Shown here: in pieces, positions 17,807 through 26,759 of the stretch
Position numbering within the stretch: the first letter of the stretch is position 1
How the letters are laid out: every line of letters starts with the position of its first letter
From: an uncultured Pseudomonadota bacterium
Lineage (GTDB): Bacteria > Pseudomonadota > Gammaproteobacteria > Methylococcales > Methylomonadaceae
Assembly: GCA_903870545.1 (NCBI GenBank)
Contig: CAIQDI010000024.1
Span: 1 to 64,000 of the forward strand
DNA: 64,000 bases
Reading direction: 5' to 3'
Notes under the pieces: generated by a model
What the model saw: only the letters and a program-made list of their open reading frames with translations
Databases searched by the model: none
What the model was told of the DNA's origin: nothing
Position numbers and translations under genes: made by a program

Positions 17807-19573
17807 ATGCGTAAAATTATTTTCACTTTGTTGAGTAGCAGTTCGCTTTTGCTGACGGCAACGTTAAGTTATGCCGCTACCGATTTACCACCTTCTGCCA
17901 AAGTGCCAATGGGCAAAGTGGAAGAAGTTTGCTCAGATTTTATTGATCCGGAATGGCGCAAAGAGCAAGTTATTGATGGCGTGAAAATCCAAGCCTCGAA
18001 ACTGTGTACGCCCGATAATCCGTACGATATTGCCGCATTTGTGAAAGGCACCAACGGTATTTCGATGGACACGTTGATGAATACGCAACTTGCCGCCGAT
18101 GCGATTACCATGACTGACGATATGGATGGCGATGGCGATCCCGATAAAATCATCATCAAACTGGAAGTGGTGGAACTCAACGGACATTCACCGGATGTGA
18201 AAGACCCAATTACCACATTTGATATTGCGCCTGGTTTGCAGCCGACGTTTTGGGTTTACGCGCCAAAAACCCGCGATATGTCTACGTTGAATTTGTATGA
18301 ATCGATTGCGAATCCGTTGTTGCGTGTGCCGTCACCGACGATTCGCGTGGAACAAGACGACGTGGTGTGGATTGTGTTGGAAAACACGCATTATTTGCCG
18401 CATTCGATTCATTTACACGGCGTGGATCATCCGTTTATGGATAGTATGGATCACGGCAATGATGGCGTGGGACAAACTAGCAACATGGACACGATGCCCG
18501 GCGAAAGTAAAACGTATGTGATTAAACCGCGTCAACCCGGCACGATGTATTATCACTGCCACGTTCAGCCGCACACGCATATTCCGATGGGTTTGCAAGG
18601 CATGTTCATTGTCGAAGAAAATCGTCCGAACAATTTTCCGCAAGTGTTAAATGTCGGAGCAGGGCAGGTGCGTCATCCTTCGGTGGCGGTGTTGGAAAAA
18701 TATACACGCGAATACGATTTGCATTATCAATCAGTGGATAAAGAATTGCATGAAGTTGTGGCGCGTTCGGCGAATGACCCGCGTTTAATCGCCAAACACA
18801 TGAATATGGAATACGACACCACCGATGCGACCGACGATTATTTCATGTTGAACGGGCGTTCCTTTCCGTACACGTTGCGTGAATCGTTGATTCACATGAA
18901 AGAAGACGAAAAAGTGAAATTGCGTATTTTGAATGGTCACACCGAATCGTTAGCGGTTCACATTCATGGACATAAACCCACTGTGACCCATTACGATGGC
19001 GTGGATAATGGCCCGGGTTCGTATATTCAACGCGACGTTCACGGCATGGTTCCGGCGCAACGTTTGGATTTAGAATTGAACGGCAAAGATGATGGTTTGA
19101 ACAGTTTTGGGCAAGGGATTTGGATGTTCCACGACCACGTTGAAAAATCATTCACCACAAACGGTATTGGCGAAGGCGGCGACATTAGTTTGGTAGTTTA
19201 TGACGGATTTATCGATGACAAAGGCATTCCAATGTCACACGGCATGAGCCTTGCGCCGTATTTCACCAAAGAATATTGGAAAAAAGGCGGTTATCCAATT
19301 TGGCAAGATTATGACGAATGGCGCAGCTTAGGTTTACCCGATTTAACGGCTGAAGTTACGCCTGCCAGAGTTGCCGTTCAAACGATTGCGCCAAAAATGG
19401 AAGACGTTGCAAAAGCCAAAGCCGCTGCGGAACTCGCGGAAGGGAATGACGATTCTGTTTTGGGTAAATTGTTATATGGCATGTTCTTAGGCGTGGCGGG
19501 TTACGGCGCATTTGTGAAACGCGAAATGTTAATCGCGTTAGCAAAAAGCGTTTTGGCAAAATACAAAAAATAA
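17807..19573 (+). CDS. Multicopper oxidase with type 1 copper in the first cupredoxin domain
   Basis: A 588-residue exported protein with a signal peptide (cleavage near SYA-AT). Copper motifs: HSIHLHG and YYHCHVQPHTHIPMG in the N-terminal cupredoxin region, LAVHIHGH and FHDHVEKSF in the C-terminal region. The Cys of the type 1 site is in HCH of the first domain with a following Met, while the second domain has HDH. The four HxH pairs can still form the trinuclear centre. This resembles two-domain type C enzymes, but with a longer chain. The C-terminus has a hydrophobic segment that may anchor it. It probably oxidises metals, phenols or other substrates with O2; substrate not known. Confidence 0.8.
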   Translation: MRKIIFTLLSSSSLLLTATLSYAATDLPPSAKVPMGKVEEVCSDFIDPEWRKEQVIDGVKIQASKLCTPDNPYDIAAFVKGTNGISMDTLMNTQLAADAITMTDDMDGDGDPDKIIIKLEVVELNGHSPDVKDPITTFDIAPGLQPTFWVYAPKTRDMSTLNLYESIANPLLRVPSPTIRVEQDDVVWIVLENTHYLPHSIHLHGVDHPFMDSMDHGNDGVGQTSNMDTMPGESKTYVIKPRQPGTMYYHCHVQPHTHIPMGLQGMFIVEENRPNNFPQVLNVGAGQVRHPSVAVLEKYTREYDLHYQSVDKELHEVVARSANDPRLIAKHMNMEYDTTDATDDYFMLNGRSFPYTLRESLIHMKEDEKVKLRILNGHTESLAVHIHGHKPTVTHYDGVDNGPGSYIQRDVHGMVPAQRLDLELNGKDDGLNSFGQGIWMFHDHVEKSFTTNGIGEGGDISLVVYDGFIDDKGIPMSHGMSLAPYFTKEYWKKGGYPIWQDYDEWRSLGLPDLTAEVTPARVAVQTIAPKMEDVAKAKAAAELAEGNDDSVLGKLLYGMFLGVAGYGAFVKREMLIALAKSVLAKYKK

Positions 19574-19578
19574 AAGTG

Positions 19579-21006
19579 ATGGATGATGCTATGACAATAC
19601 AATACAAGAGCTTAGAGGAAATATGTTGTATACCTCGACCAATTACAGATTTACCCAAGTTGCTTGAAATTTGTATTGATCGATTGAACGATGCAATTGT
19701 GATTACAGAGGCAGAGCCAATTGAAAAACCTGGTCCAAGAATTATCTGGGCAAATAAAGTTTTTTACGAGCGTAATGGATACACACCAGAAGAGATTATC
19801 GGGCAATCCCCTCGCATCCTCTACCGCAAGGATGGCTCTACTTATTGGAATGAATTTGAGATTACGCCTATTGCAAATGAGAAGGGCTGGTACACGCATT
19901 GGGTATCGGTGCAACGTGATATTACCGAGCGTAAAAAAATTGAACACCAATTACATCAGCTGGCTTTCTACGATACGCTTACCAATCTACCGAATCGTCG
20001 TCTGCTGAGTGACAGATTAAATCAATCTATTTGTGCGAGTAAGCGTAGCGGTTTATACGGTGCCGTTATGTTTCTTGATTTGGACAACTTCAAATCAATC
20101 AACGATAACTACGGACACAAAGCGGGCGATTTGTTGCTGGTAGAAGTAGCCAGTAGACTAACCAATTGTGTTCGGGAAGTCGATACGGTGGCACGTTTTG
20201 GTGGGGATGAGTTCGTGATTCTACTTTGTGGGCTGAGGCAGGACAAAAAGGACTCTAAAATACTGGCATCTACTATTGCCGAGAAAATTCGTGCTGCATT
20301 GGCAAAATCGTATTCGTTAACGCTTCAATCAGAAGTAACTGTCGAATATTGTTGTACTGTCAGTATTGGTGTCAACTTGTTTGTCAATCATGAAGTTAGT
20401 GAGGATGACATTCTGAAGTGCGCTGATATAGCGATGTATCAAGCAAAAGAAGCAGGTCGTAATTTGATTTGTTTTTATGATGATTTACGATCACAAAATT
20501 TAACACATGAACGGGTATCAATTATGAATGCTTCGGAAGAATCCAGACCGCCCTTTCCGCCGTTCACCGCTGAAACCGCCGCTCAAAAAGTTCGCGCGGC
20601 TGAAAATGCGTGGAATTTACAAGTGCCTGAAAAAATTGCGTTGGCTTACAGCGCGGACAGCGTGTGGCGAAATCGTGCCGAATTTTTGCAAGGACGCGAC
20701 GAAATCACCGCATTTTTGCACCGCAAATGGGCGCGTGAATGGGATTATCGTTTAATCAAAGAATTGTGGGCATTTCACGGCAATCGAATCGCGGTGAGGT
20801 TTGCATACGAATGGCGCGATGCAAACCGGCAATGGTTTCGTTCGTTCGGCAACGAAAATTGGGAATTTAACGCGCAAGGTTTGATGCAAAAACGTCACGC
20901 GAGCATCAACGATTTGGCGATTTTAGAAAATGAACGCTTGTTTCATTGGGAATTCAAAACGCCGCGTCCCGATGATTACGCCAGTTTGTCCGATTTGAAT
21001 TTGTAG
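19579..21006 (+). CDS. PAS - GGDEF diguanylate cyclase fused to a DUF1348 (NTF2-like) domain
   Basis: About 475 residues. A shortened PAS domain (about 25-105) jumps from GQSPRIL to YRKDGSTYWNE, lacking the usual helix and strand between. It is followed by DITERKK and a GGDEF domain (about 115-290) with DLDNFKSIND, an RxxD inhibitory site (REVD) and intact GGDEF, so cyclic-di-GMP synthesis is likely. From about residue 316 comes a complete DUF1348/SnoaL-like unit (PPFPPFTAETAAQKVRAAENAWN, WRNRAEFL, NENWEF). The joint has an internal ATG (20524) exactly where stand-alone DUF1348 proteins begin. It may be a real fusion, or the second part may also be translated alone. Confidence 0.82.
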   Translation: MDDAMTIQYKSLEEICCIPRPITDLPKLLEICIDRLNDAIVITEAEPIEKPGPRIIWANKVFYERNGYTPEEIIGQSPRILYRKDGSTYWNEFEITPIANEKGWYTHWVSVQRDITERKKIEHQLHQLAFYDTLTNLPNRRLLSDRLNQSICASKRSGLYGAVMFLDLDNFKSINDNYGHKAGDLLLVEVASRLTNCVREVDTVARFGGDEFVILLCGLRQDKKDSKILASTIAEKIRAALAKSYSLTLQSEVTVEYCCTVSIGVNLFVNHEVSEDDILKCADIAMYQAKEAGRNLICFYDDLRSQNLTHERVSIMNASEESRPPFPPFTAETAAQKVRAAENAWNLQVPEKIALAYSADSVWRNRAEFLQGRDEITAFLHRKWAREWDYRLIKELWAFHGNRIAVRFAYEWRDANRQWFRSFGNENWEFNAQGLMQKRHASINDLAILENERLFHWEFKTPRPDDYASLSDLNL

Positions 21007-21035
21007 CTGTATTTTCAGACGTGTATTTGACCTTT

Positions 21036-21057
21036 TTTCCGTCTGAAAAGACGGAAA
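21036..21057. terminator. Hairpin after the GGDEF gene
   Basis: A 9-bp perfect stem TTTCCGTCT/AGACGGAAA with GAAA loop. No clear run of T follows on the + strand (AAATTTCT), but a T-run precedes it. It may therefore act as a weak terminator or an mRNA-stabilising hairpin between this gene and the DUF58 operon. Confidence 0.5.
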
Positions 21058-21073
21058 TTTCTAACCTCATTCT

Positions 21074-21973
21074 ATGACTCAACAATCCCCATTTTCTGAA
21101 CGCACTGCCGTTTCGCTAAAAATGCTAGTCGATTTAGCCCGACCCGCCGCTGGTTTAACGTTTAATCACAGTAAAATTCGCGCCAAACAATCCGGTGGTT
21201 ACATTTCGCGTTTCAAAGGGCGCGGCATGGAATTCGATGAAACTCGTTTGTATCAAGCGGGCGACGATATTCGCAGCATTGATTGGCGCGTCACCGCTCG
21301 AACCGGCAAAACACACACTAAAATTTTCCGTGAAGAACGTGAACGTCCGGTTTTTATTTCAGTCGATCAACGTGCCACCATGTACTTTGCGACGCGCGGC
21401 GTTTTTAAATCCGTGATGGCAGCAAAATTGGCGGCGTTATTGGCGTGGACGGCGCATCATCACGGCGATAGAATCGGCGGACAATTGTTTTTCGACGCGC
21501 ATTGCCACGAATTAAAACCGCAAAATGGTAAACAATCGGTGCTGCATTTTTTGAATGCGTTGGTGAATCCGCCTGTTTTAAAAAGTGGTGAGTTGCTTTG
21601 CGATACGTTGGAACTCGTTTTAAATCGTTTATTGCATCACGTTAAACCGAGCAGTTTGGTTTATCTGATTAGTGATTTTCGTGGTTTAACGCCGCACGCC
21701 GAAACGCAACTCGCCAAACTCGCGCAACATTGCGACGTGGTTTTATTGTTTATTCATGATAATTTAGAACAAAATTTGCCCACGTCGGGACAATATCGTT
21801 TCACGCAAACGGGTCACGATGTCATTCTTCAGGCGAGCGTACAAAACTCGTTTGATTACCAACAGCATTTTTTAGACAAACAGGCGCATTTACAGCAATT
21901 CGCCAAACAACGCGGGATGGTTTTTATTCCCGTTAACACGCAAGCCGATGTGTTAGCTTGCTTAAAAACTTAA
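21074..21973 (+). CDS. DUF58 domain protein (first gene of a Bat-type operon)
   Basis: A 299-residue soluble protein with the DUF58 signature GRGMEFDETRLYQAGDDIRSIDWRVTAR and a following VWA-like fold (ISVDQRATM). DUF58 proteins occur with MoxR ATPases and VWA proteins in Bat/MoxR systems thought to act as envelope or metal-insertion chaperones. Genes for DUF4381, VWA and VWA-TPR proteins follow. No moxR gene is present upstream, where it usually lies. Confidence 0.85.
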   Translation: MTQQSPFSERTAVSLKMLVDLARPAAGLTFNHSKIRAKQSGGYISRFKGRGMEFDETRLYQAGDDIRSIDWRVTARTGKTHTKIFREERERPVFISVDQRATMYFATRGVFKSVMAAKLAALLAWTAHHHGDRIGGQLFFDAHCHELKPQNGKQSVLHFLNALVNPPVLKSGELLCDTLELVLNRLLHHVKPSSLVYLISDFRGLTPHAETQLAKLAQHCDVVLLFIHDNLEQNLPTSGQYRFTQTGHDVILQASVQNSFDYQQHFLDKQAHLQQFAKQRGMVFIPVNTQADVLACLKT

Positions 21974-21983
21974 CGCCTTCGCC

Positions 21984-22481
21984 ATGCCACCAATTCAAGA
22001 TTTACCCCTGCGCGACATTCATTTGCCCGAAACAATCAGCTGGTTTCCGCCCGCAATTGGCTGGTGGTTTGTCGCTATTTTGATTCCGATTAGCACTTAT
22101 TTTTTTATTGCGTTAATCCAACGGTTACGCCAAAAAACGGCGATTAAAGTCGCTCGAAAAGTATTGAAACAATTACAACAGAATGATTCATTAAACGAGC
22201 TGGAAAAAGTCCGCGAATTGTCGATATTGTTGCGCCGCGTCGCCGTCAGCCATTCGCCGAATTCAGAGATTGGTGGTTTGACGGGTCGCGCTTGGTTGGA
22301 TTATCTGGATAGTTCACTCAAAAATGCAGAATTTAAAAATGGCGTTGGGCGGTGTTTGGCAGACGCGCCTTATCAAAAAGAATTGCCCAATAACGTGGAT
22401 TTGCCCGCGTTATTTCAGTTGGCGCAAACGTGGCTCAATGCTCAACATTCCACTCGTTCACGACCTAAAAAAATTGCATGA
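21984..22481 (+). CDS. DUF4381 membrane protein
   Basis: A 165-residue protein starting with LRDIHLPETISWFPPAIGWW, the DUF4381 signature. One membrane span (about 24-44) is followed by a basic cytoplasmic helical region. It is always found between DUF58 and VWA genes in Bat-type operons. It overlaps the VWA gene by ATGA. Molecular role unknown. Confidence 0.85.
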   Translation: MPPIQDLPLRDIHLPETISWFPPAIGWWFVAILIPISTYFFIALIQRLRQKTAIKVARKVLKQLQQNDSLNELEKVRELSILLRRVAVSHSPNSEIGGLTGRAWLDYLDSSLKNAEFKNGVGRCLADAPYQKELPNNVDLPALFQLAQTWLNAQHSTRSRPKKIA

Positions 22482-23455
22482 TTCAATTATTCACCCCGTG
22501 GTTACTGGTCGCCTTACCTTTTCCGTTGCTGATTTATTGGCTGGCACCCGCTAAATTAAACGCAAATCAAAGTGCGTTGCGCGTGCCTTTTTTAGGCGAT
22601 TTTGCCCAAAATGAAATCATTAAAATTCATTCACCAAACCGCACGCGCCTCTATTTAGCGGCGTTAGCGTGGACACTTTTAGTTTTTGCATCGGCGCGTC
22701 CGCAATGGTTGGGCGAACCGATTGAACAAGCAATGAGCGGACGCGATTTAATGTTGGCGGTCGATTTGTCAGCGAGTATGCAAGAGCAAGATTTCATTTT
22801 AAATAAACAAGCCGTTGACCGTTTGACAGCAATTAAAGCGATTGCCACCGAATTTATCAATCGGCGCGTGGGTGACAGATTGGGGCTGATTTTGTTTGGC
22901 ACGCAAGCGTATTTGCAAACACCGCTGACATTTGACCGAAAAACGGTGGCGACATTGTTGAATGAATCGGCGATTGGGTTGGCGGGCGATAATACCGCGA
23001 TTGGCGATGCGATTGGACTGGCGGTAAAACGGTTGCGAAATGAATCACAAAATAGTCGCGTGTTAATTTTACTGACCGATGGCGCAAATACCGCTGGCGA
23101 GGTGTCACCGTTAAAAGCCGCTGAACTTGCCGCCGCCAATCATTTGAAAATTTACACGATTGGTATTGGCGCGGACGAAATGTTGGTGGGCGGATTTTTT
23201 GGTTATCGCAAAGTGAATCCCTCCGCTGATATTGACGAAGGCACGTTAATCAAAATCGCCGAAAGCACGGGCGGTTATTACTATCGCGCCAAAAGTTTAG
23301 ACGAATTAAACAACATTTACATGCGTCTCGATGAACTTGAACCGGTCGAAAAAGAAAAACAGTATTTTCGTCCAAAACGTGAATTGTATTTTATTCCGTT
23401 AGCCATGGCGTTGGCGTTAGCGGGTTTGTTGAGCTGGAAACGGAATTTTAGTTGA
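22478..23455 (+). CDS. VWA domain membrane protein (BatA-like)
   Basis: A 325-residue protein with an N-terminal membrane pair, a VWA domain with an intact metal site (DLSASM, then a TPLTFD loop and LLTDGANTAGE), and a C-terminal membrane segment near 305-320. BatA-type proteins are inner-membrane partners of the MoxR/DUF58 system and bind partners through the metal site. It overlaps the DUF4381 gene. Its usual partner gene batB lies 1.5 kb downstream, beyond an inserted RTX gene. Confidence 0.85.
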   Translation: MIQLFTPWLLVALPFPLLIYWLAPAKLNANQSALRVPFLGDFAQNEIIKIHSPNRTRLYLAALAWTLLVFASARPQWLGEPIEQAMSGRDLMLAVDLSASMQEQDFILNKQAVDRLTAIKAIATEFINRRVGDRLGLILFGTQAYLQTPLTFDRKTVATLLNESAIGLAGDNTAIGDAIGLAVKRLRNESQNSRVLILLTDGANTAGEVSPLKAAELAAANHLKIYTIGIGADEMLVGGFFGYRKVNPSADIDEGTLIKIAESTGGYYYRAKSLDELNNIYMRLDELEPVEKEKQYFRPKRELYFIPLAMALALAGLLSWKRNFS

Positions 23456-23522
23456 ATGGCATTATTTGTGCGTTACATGATTTAATTGCATTAACGCGCC
23501 AAATGTCTGGCACGAAATTTTT

Positions 23523-23568
23523 GTAGGTGCGGCTTTAGCCGCCTATTTGCGGCTAAAGCCGCACCTAC
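23523..23568. repeat. Perfect palindromic REP-like element
   Basis: Two 20-bp arms (23523-23542 and 23549-23568), rich in GGCTTTAGCCGC and GGCTAAAGCCGC, are perfect inverted repeats around a 6-base spacer. It lies in the gap between the batA-like gene and the RTX gene, which looks inserted. Such elements are dispersed REP/BIME-type repeats in many genomes; here it could also end transcription or stabilise mRNA. Confidence 0.85.
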
Positions 23569-23611
23569 GTTCAGAAATGCAGCAAAATCCCCATTAACCC
23601 AGGACAACAAG

Positions 23612-24913
23612 ATGATTCTTCCAAAAAAAGCAATTGCACCTACTCCTGCAATGATTGCCGCAGTTCAACCCATGAACAACACCCCTAAAATCATAGCACC
23701 CGATGCAATAACCAACGTCGAAATGACGTTGAATTTAAACGGCACCGATAAACCTATCACCAAAGCGTTTTCGTTTTTGAAACACACCGATGATGCCTCG
23801 CCGTATGTGCCAAATCCTGAAACATACAAAAGTGTTGTTTCAATGAACATTGCCGATACACAAGGCAATGAACACGTTTTTTCAACGTATTTTGCGAAAA
23901 CCGCCGTGGCGAATGAATGGAATGCGTATGTGTTTGTTGATGGCAGAAATATCGACACAGTTAAACACGCTTTAACCGCTGATTTATTTCCACCCCTTGA
24001 TTTATCGGCATTATCTGCAATTGATTTATCTTCCGCTACGACGAATGTAAATCTTAGAACTTTTGCAGCACCATTATCGCCGATGGATTTAGTTAATTTT
24101 TTTCCAATAGAAGAATCGATTTATCAAGGCGAAGAATCAACACCTCCATCAATAAGTTATTTGTCATCGGTTGTTTTAGAAGAAGGTGAAATCACAGCGA
24201 ACCCATTAAAAATGTCTTTTGATGACAATGGGCAATTAGTCAATGTTGCGGATGTGAACTCAATATCAAGTTATTGGATGCAAGAAGCAAATGCAGAACA
24301 ACTCGCAAAATATGTAGCCACACACGAACCACTTCCAGCCAGTTTTGCACCTCCCACAACCACGCGCGACTATTTCAATCATGTCGATTTGTCTGCAATC
24401 AATCCTGCTTTAAAATCGGTTTCGTTAAATATCGCCGTTGATTTTGCGAACTCAACACAATTTGCAACGCCATTCTCTGTTAATTCTTTGAAACAAACAT
24501 GGGGATTGAGAGGCACGGATGAAAATGACACTATTTCGGGTTCAATGGGCGATGATTGGATTGTCGGAAACATGGGCGTAGATAAAATGACGGGCGGATT
24601 GGGCGCGGATACGTTCACATTTTACAACGCAGAAGAATCGGGATTAACAGCCAAAACGCGCGATATTATTACCGATTTTAAACATAGCGAAGGCGATAAA
24701 ATTGATGTATCGCTGATGCTTACCGAACCTGCAATGCACGATTTTTCGTTTATTGGCGCAAAAGCCTTTAGTAAAACCGATGCCACAGGCGAATTACGTT
24801 TTGATGCGGCAACACACATTCTTTATGGCAGCACCGACGCTGATAATAAAGCGGAGTTTTCAATTCAATTAAACGGTGTGAAAATTTTGGTTGCTGACGA
24901 TTTTGTTTTGTAA
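23612..24913 (+). CDS. FlaE/FlgE-D2-like domain protein with RTX C-terminus
   Basis: A 433-residue protein without a signal peptide; AGGA precedes ATG 23612. Residues ~35-115 resemble the FlaE (hook protein D2) fold: SVVSMNIADTQGNEHVFSTYF...NEWNAYVFVDG. The C-terminal ~130 residues form a short RTX block (GTDENDTISGS, GGLGADTF) and a serralysin-type C-terminal secretion region with DIITDFK. It is likely a type I-secreted protein. It sits between batA-like and batB/C-like genes, flanked by a palindrome and a terminator, and so looks inserted in the operon. No flagellar gene is nearby. Confidence 0.72.
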   Translation: MILPKKAIAPTPAMIAAVQPMNNTPKIIAPDAITNVEMTLNLNGTDKPITKAFSFLKHTDDASPYVPNPETYKSVVSMNIADTQGNEHVFSTYFAKTAVANEWNAYVFVDGRNIDTVKHALTADLFPPLDLSALSAIDLSSATTNVNLRTFAAPLSPMDLVNFFPIEESIYQGEESTPPSISYLSSVVLEEGEITANPLKMSFDDNGQLVNVADVNSISSYWMQEANAEQLAKYVATHEPLPASFAPPTTTRDYFNHVDLSAINPALKSVSLNIAVDFANSTQFATPFSVNSLKQTWGLRGTDENDTISGSMGDDWIVGNMGVDKMTGGLGADTFTFYNAEESGLTAKTRDIITDFKHSEGDKIDVSLMLTEPAMHDFSFIGAKAFSKTDATGELRFDAATHILYGSTDADNKAEFSIQLNGVKILVADDFVL

Positions 24914-24931
24914 TTTGTGCAACTATTTTCA

Positions 24932-24961
24932 GGGCGTGATTTTTATCACGCCCTTTTTTTA
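24932..24961 (+). terminator. Rho-independent terminator after the RTX gene
   Basis: A stem GGGCGTGAT/ATCACGCCC with TTTT loop is followed by seven or more T. It would stop transcription from the upstream genes before the VWA-TPR gene, so that gene needs its own promoter or read-through. Confidence 0.9.
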
Positions 24962-24999
24962 TTTTTAATGGTTAAATTATTGAGTTGGAGAAAATCAAA

Positions 25000-26754
25000 A
25001 TGACAGAAATTCTAACGAATTTTCATTTTTTAAGACCGTATGCGTTTTTGGCTTTGATTCCGTTGCTTTATTTAGCGATAAAAAATTATCGTCAACATTC
25101 CAATTCAACCGCGCATTGGTCGAAAATTTGTGACCGCGAATTGTTGCCATATTTACTCGAAAAAAGCGATGGAAAACATTCACATTTTGCCTTGTGGTTG
25201 GGAAGTTTCGTGGCGTTTGTTGCGATTTTCGCACTCGCTGCCCCGACGTGGCAACGTTTACCCGCGCCTGCTTTTCGTAACAATTCCGCGCTAGTCATAG
25301 CATTAAATTTATCCGAATCCATGAACGCCGAAGACGTAAAACCGAGCCGTTTGGTGCGAGCGCGTTACAAAATTGCTGATTTACTCGCGCAACGCAAAGA
25401 CGGACAAACGGCGTTACTCGTTTATTCCGGTGCCGCGTTTACAGTCACGCCATTGACCACCGACACCGAAACCATTCACAGCCAATTGGAAGCCTTGACC
25501 ACCGACATCATGCCGAGCGCGGGGAATAATCCTGTCGCTGGTTTAGAAAAATCGGTCGAATTATTGAAACAAGCGGGTTTGCCGCAAGGACACATTTTGT
25601 TAATGACCGACAGCGCAGAATCAGCGCAAGCTGTGCCGTTTGCGAAAAAATTAGGCGCGTATCGTTTGTCGGTTTTAGGTGTAGGAACAACCGAAGGTGC
25701 GCCAGTGGCGTTACCGGAAGGCGGATTTGCTAAAGACGAAACTGGACAAATTTTGGTGCCAAAATTACAAACCGCCGAATTAAGCGAACTCGCGGCAGCA
25801 GGAAATGGGCGATTTCAAATTTTGACAGCGGACGATAGCGATATAAAAAGTTTGTTGCGAACCTTTGACACGCCTTTAGCGCAAATGCCCGACGATAAAA
25901 CAACTTTGTTTCTCGACCAATGGGAAGATAACGGCGCGTGGTTGATTTTGCTAGTTTTACCGTGGGCGGCGTGGCAATTTCGGAAAGGCGTAATATGTTT
26001 GGCGATTCTATTTTTATTGCCGCTGCCTAAAAATAGTTATGCGCTGGAATGGCAAAATTTATGGCGAACACCTGATCAACAAGCGCAGCGCGACTATCAA
26101 CAACAGCAGTTTTCACAAGCCGCCGATAAATTTCAAAATCCCGAATGGAAAGCCGCCGCGAAATACAAAGCTGCTGATTTTGACAACGCCGCCGCGCAAT
26201 TTCAAAGTTTGGGAAATGCCTATAATCAAGGCAACGCGCTAGCAAAAAAAGGACAATTAAAAGAAGCCTTAGCGGCTTATGAACAAGCGGTGAAAGAAAA
26301 TCCTGACAACGCAGATGCAAAATTTAACAAGGAAATTGTCGAAAAAGCGTTAGAAAAACGGCAGAAACAAGACGAAAAAAATAAACCGAAAGATTCGCAA
26401 CAATCCGAGCCGCAACAAAAAGAAAAATCGGACAAAGGCTCTGAAAAACAAAAATCGGGCGATGAAAAAGAATCCGATTCCAAACCCGAGCAAAAAGAAG
26501 AACACAAAGCGGGGGACAATCAAGACACTAAAAAAGAAGATGTAAAAGAAGAAAAAGCGAAATCCGAAAGTGCCGCTGAAAAACAAAATGAATCGAAATC
26601 GCCGCCTAAAAATGATGCAAAACAGCAAATTGAAGCGGAAAAATTAACCACTGAACAACAGCAAGCTAATGAACAGTGGTTAAAACGAATTCCGGACGAT
26701 CCCGCCAGTTTATTGAAACGAAAATTTAAATATCAATACAGCCAACAACCTTGA
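25000..26754 (+). CDS. BatB-BatC fusion: VWA domain plus TPR protein
   Basis: A 584-residue protein. Start ATG 25000 is preceded by GGAGAAA. It has an N-terminal membrane segment, a VWA domain (about 80-290) with membrane span near 310-345, one TPR unit (about 400-450; AYNQGNALAKKGQLKEALAAYEQA) and a long Lys/Glu/Ser-rich tail. In BatB the metal site normally begins DLS; here it is NLSESM, so metal binding may be weakened. The TPR part corresponds to BatC. The gene converges with bamD with only 5 bases between stops. Confidence 0.85.
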   Translation: MTEILTNFHFLRPYAFLALIPLLYLAIKNYRQHSNSTAHWSKICDRELLPYLLEKSDGKHSHFALWLGSFVAFVAIFALAAPTWQRLPAPAFRNNSALVIALNLSESMNAEDVKPSRLVRARYKIADLLAQRKDGQTALLVYSGAAFTVTPLTTDTETIHSQLEALTTDIMPSAGNNPVAGLEKSVELLKQAGLPQGHILLMTDSAESAQAVPFAKKLGAYRLSVLGVGTTEGAPVALPEGGFAKDETGQILVPKLQTAELSELAAAGNGRFQILTADDSDIKSLLRTFDTPLAQMPDDKTTLFLDQWEDNGAWLILLVLPWAAWQFRKGVICLAILFLLPLPKNSYALEWQNLWRTPDQQAQRDYQQQQFSQAADKFQNPEWKAAAKYKAADFDNAAAQFQSLGNAYNQGNALAKKGQLKEALAAYEQAVKENPDNADAKFNKEIVEKALEKRQKQDEKNKPKDSQQSEPQQKEKSDKGSEKQKSGDEKESDSKPEQKEEHKAGDNQDTKKEDVKEEKAKSESAAEKQNESKSPPKNDAKQQIEAEKLTTEQQQANEQWLKRIPDDPASLLKRKFKYQYSQQP

Positions 26755-26759
26755 TTGCG

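Noticed and set aside
17807-19573. Considered as a copper nitrite reductase (NirK), because the type 1 site is in the first domain
   Set aside because: The second domain has HIHGH and HDH pairs that complete a trinuclear oxidase centre, and the chain is too long. NirK keeps only a type 2 copper between subunits.
21030-21060. CCGTCTGAA within the hairpin resembles the Neisseria DNA uptake sequence
   Set aside because: Single occurrence noticed in the window and the gene content is not neisserial. It is treated as a chance match inside a hairpin.
26277-26628. Long open frames antisense to the Lys/Glu-rich tail of the BatB-BatC protein
   Set aside because: They are low-complexity Phe/Ser/Cys-rich shadows of the charged tail without start signals.
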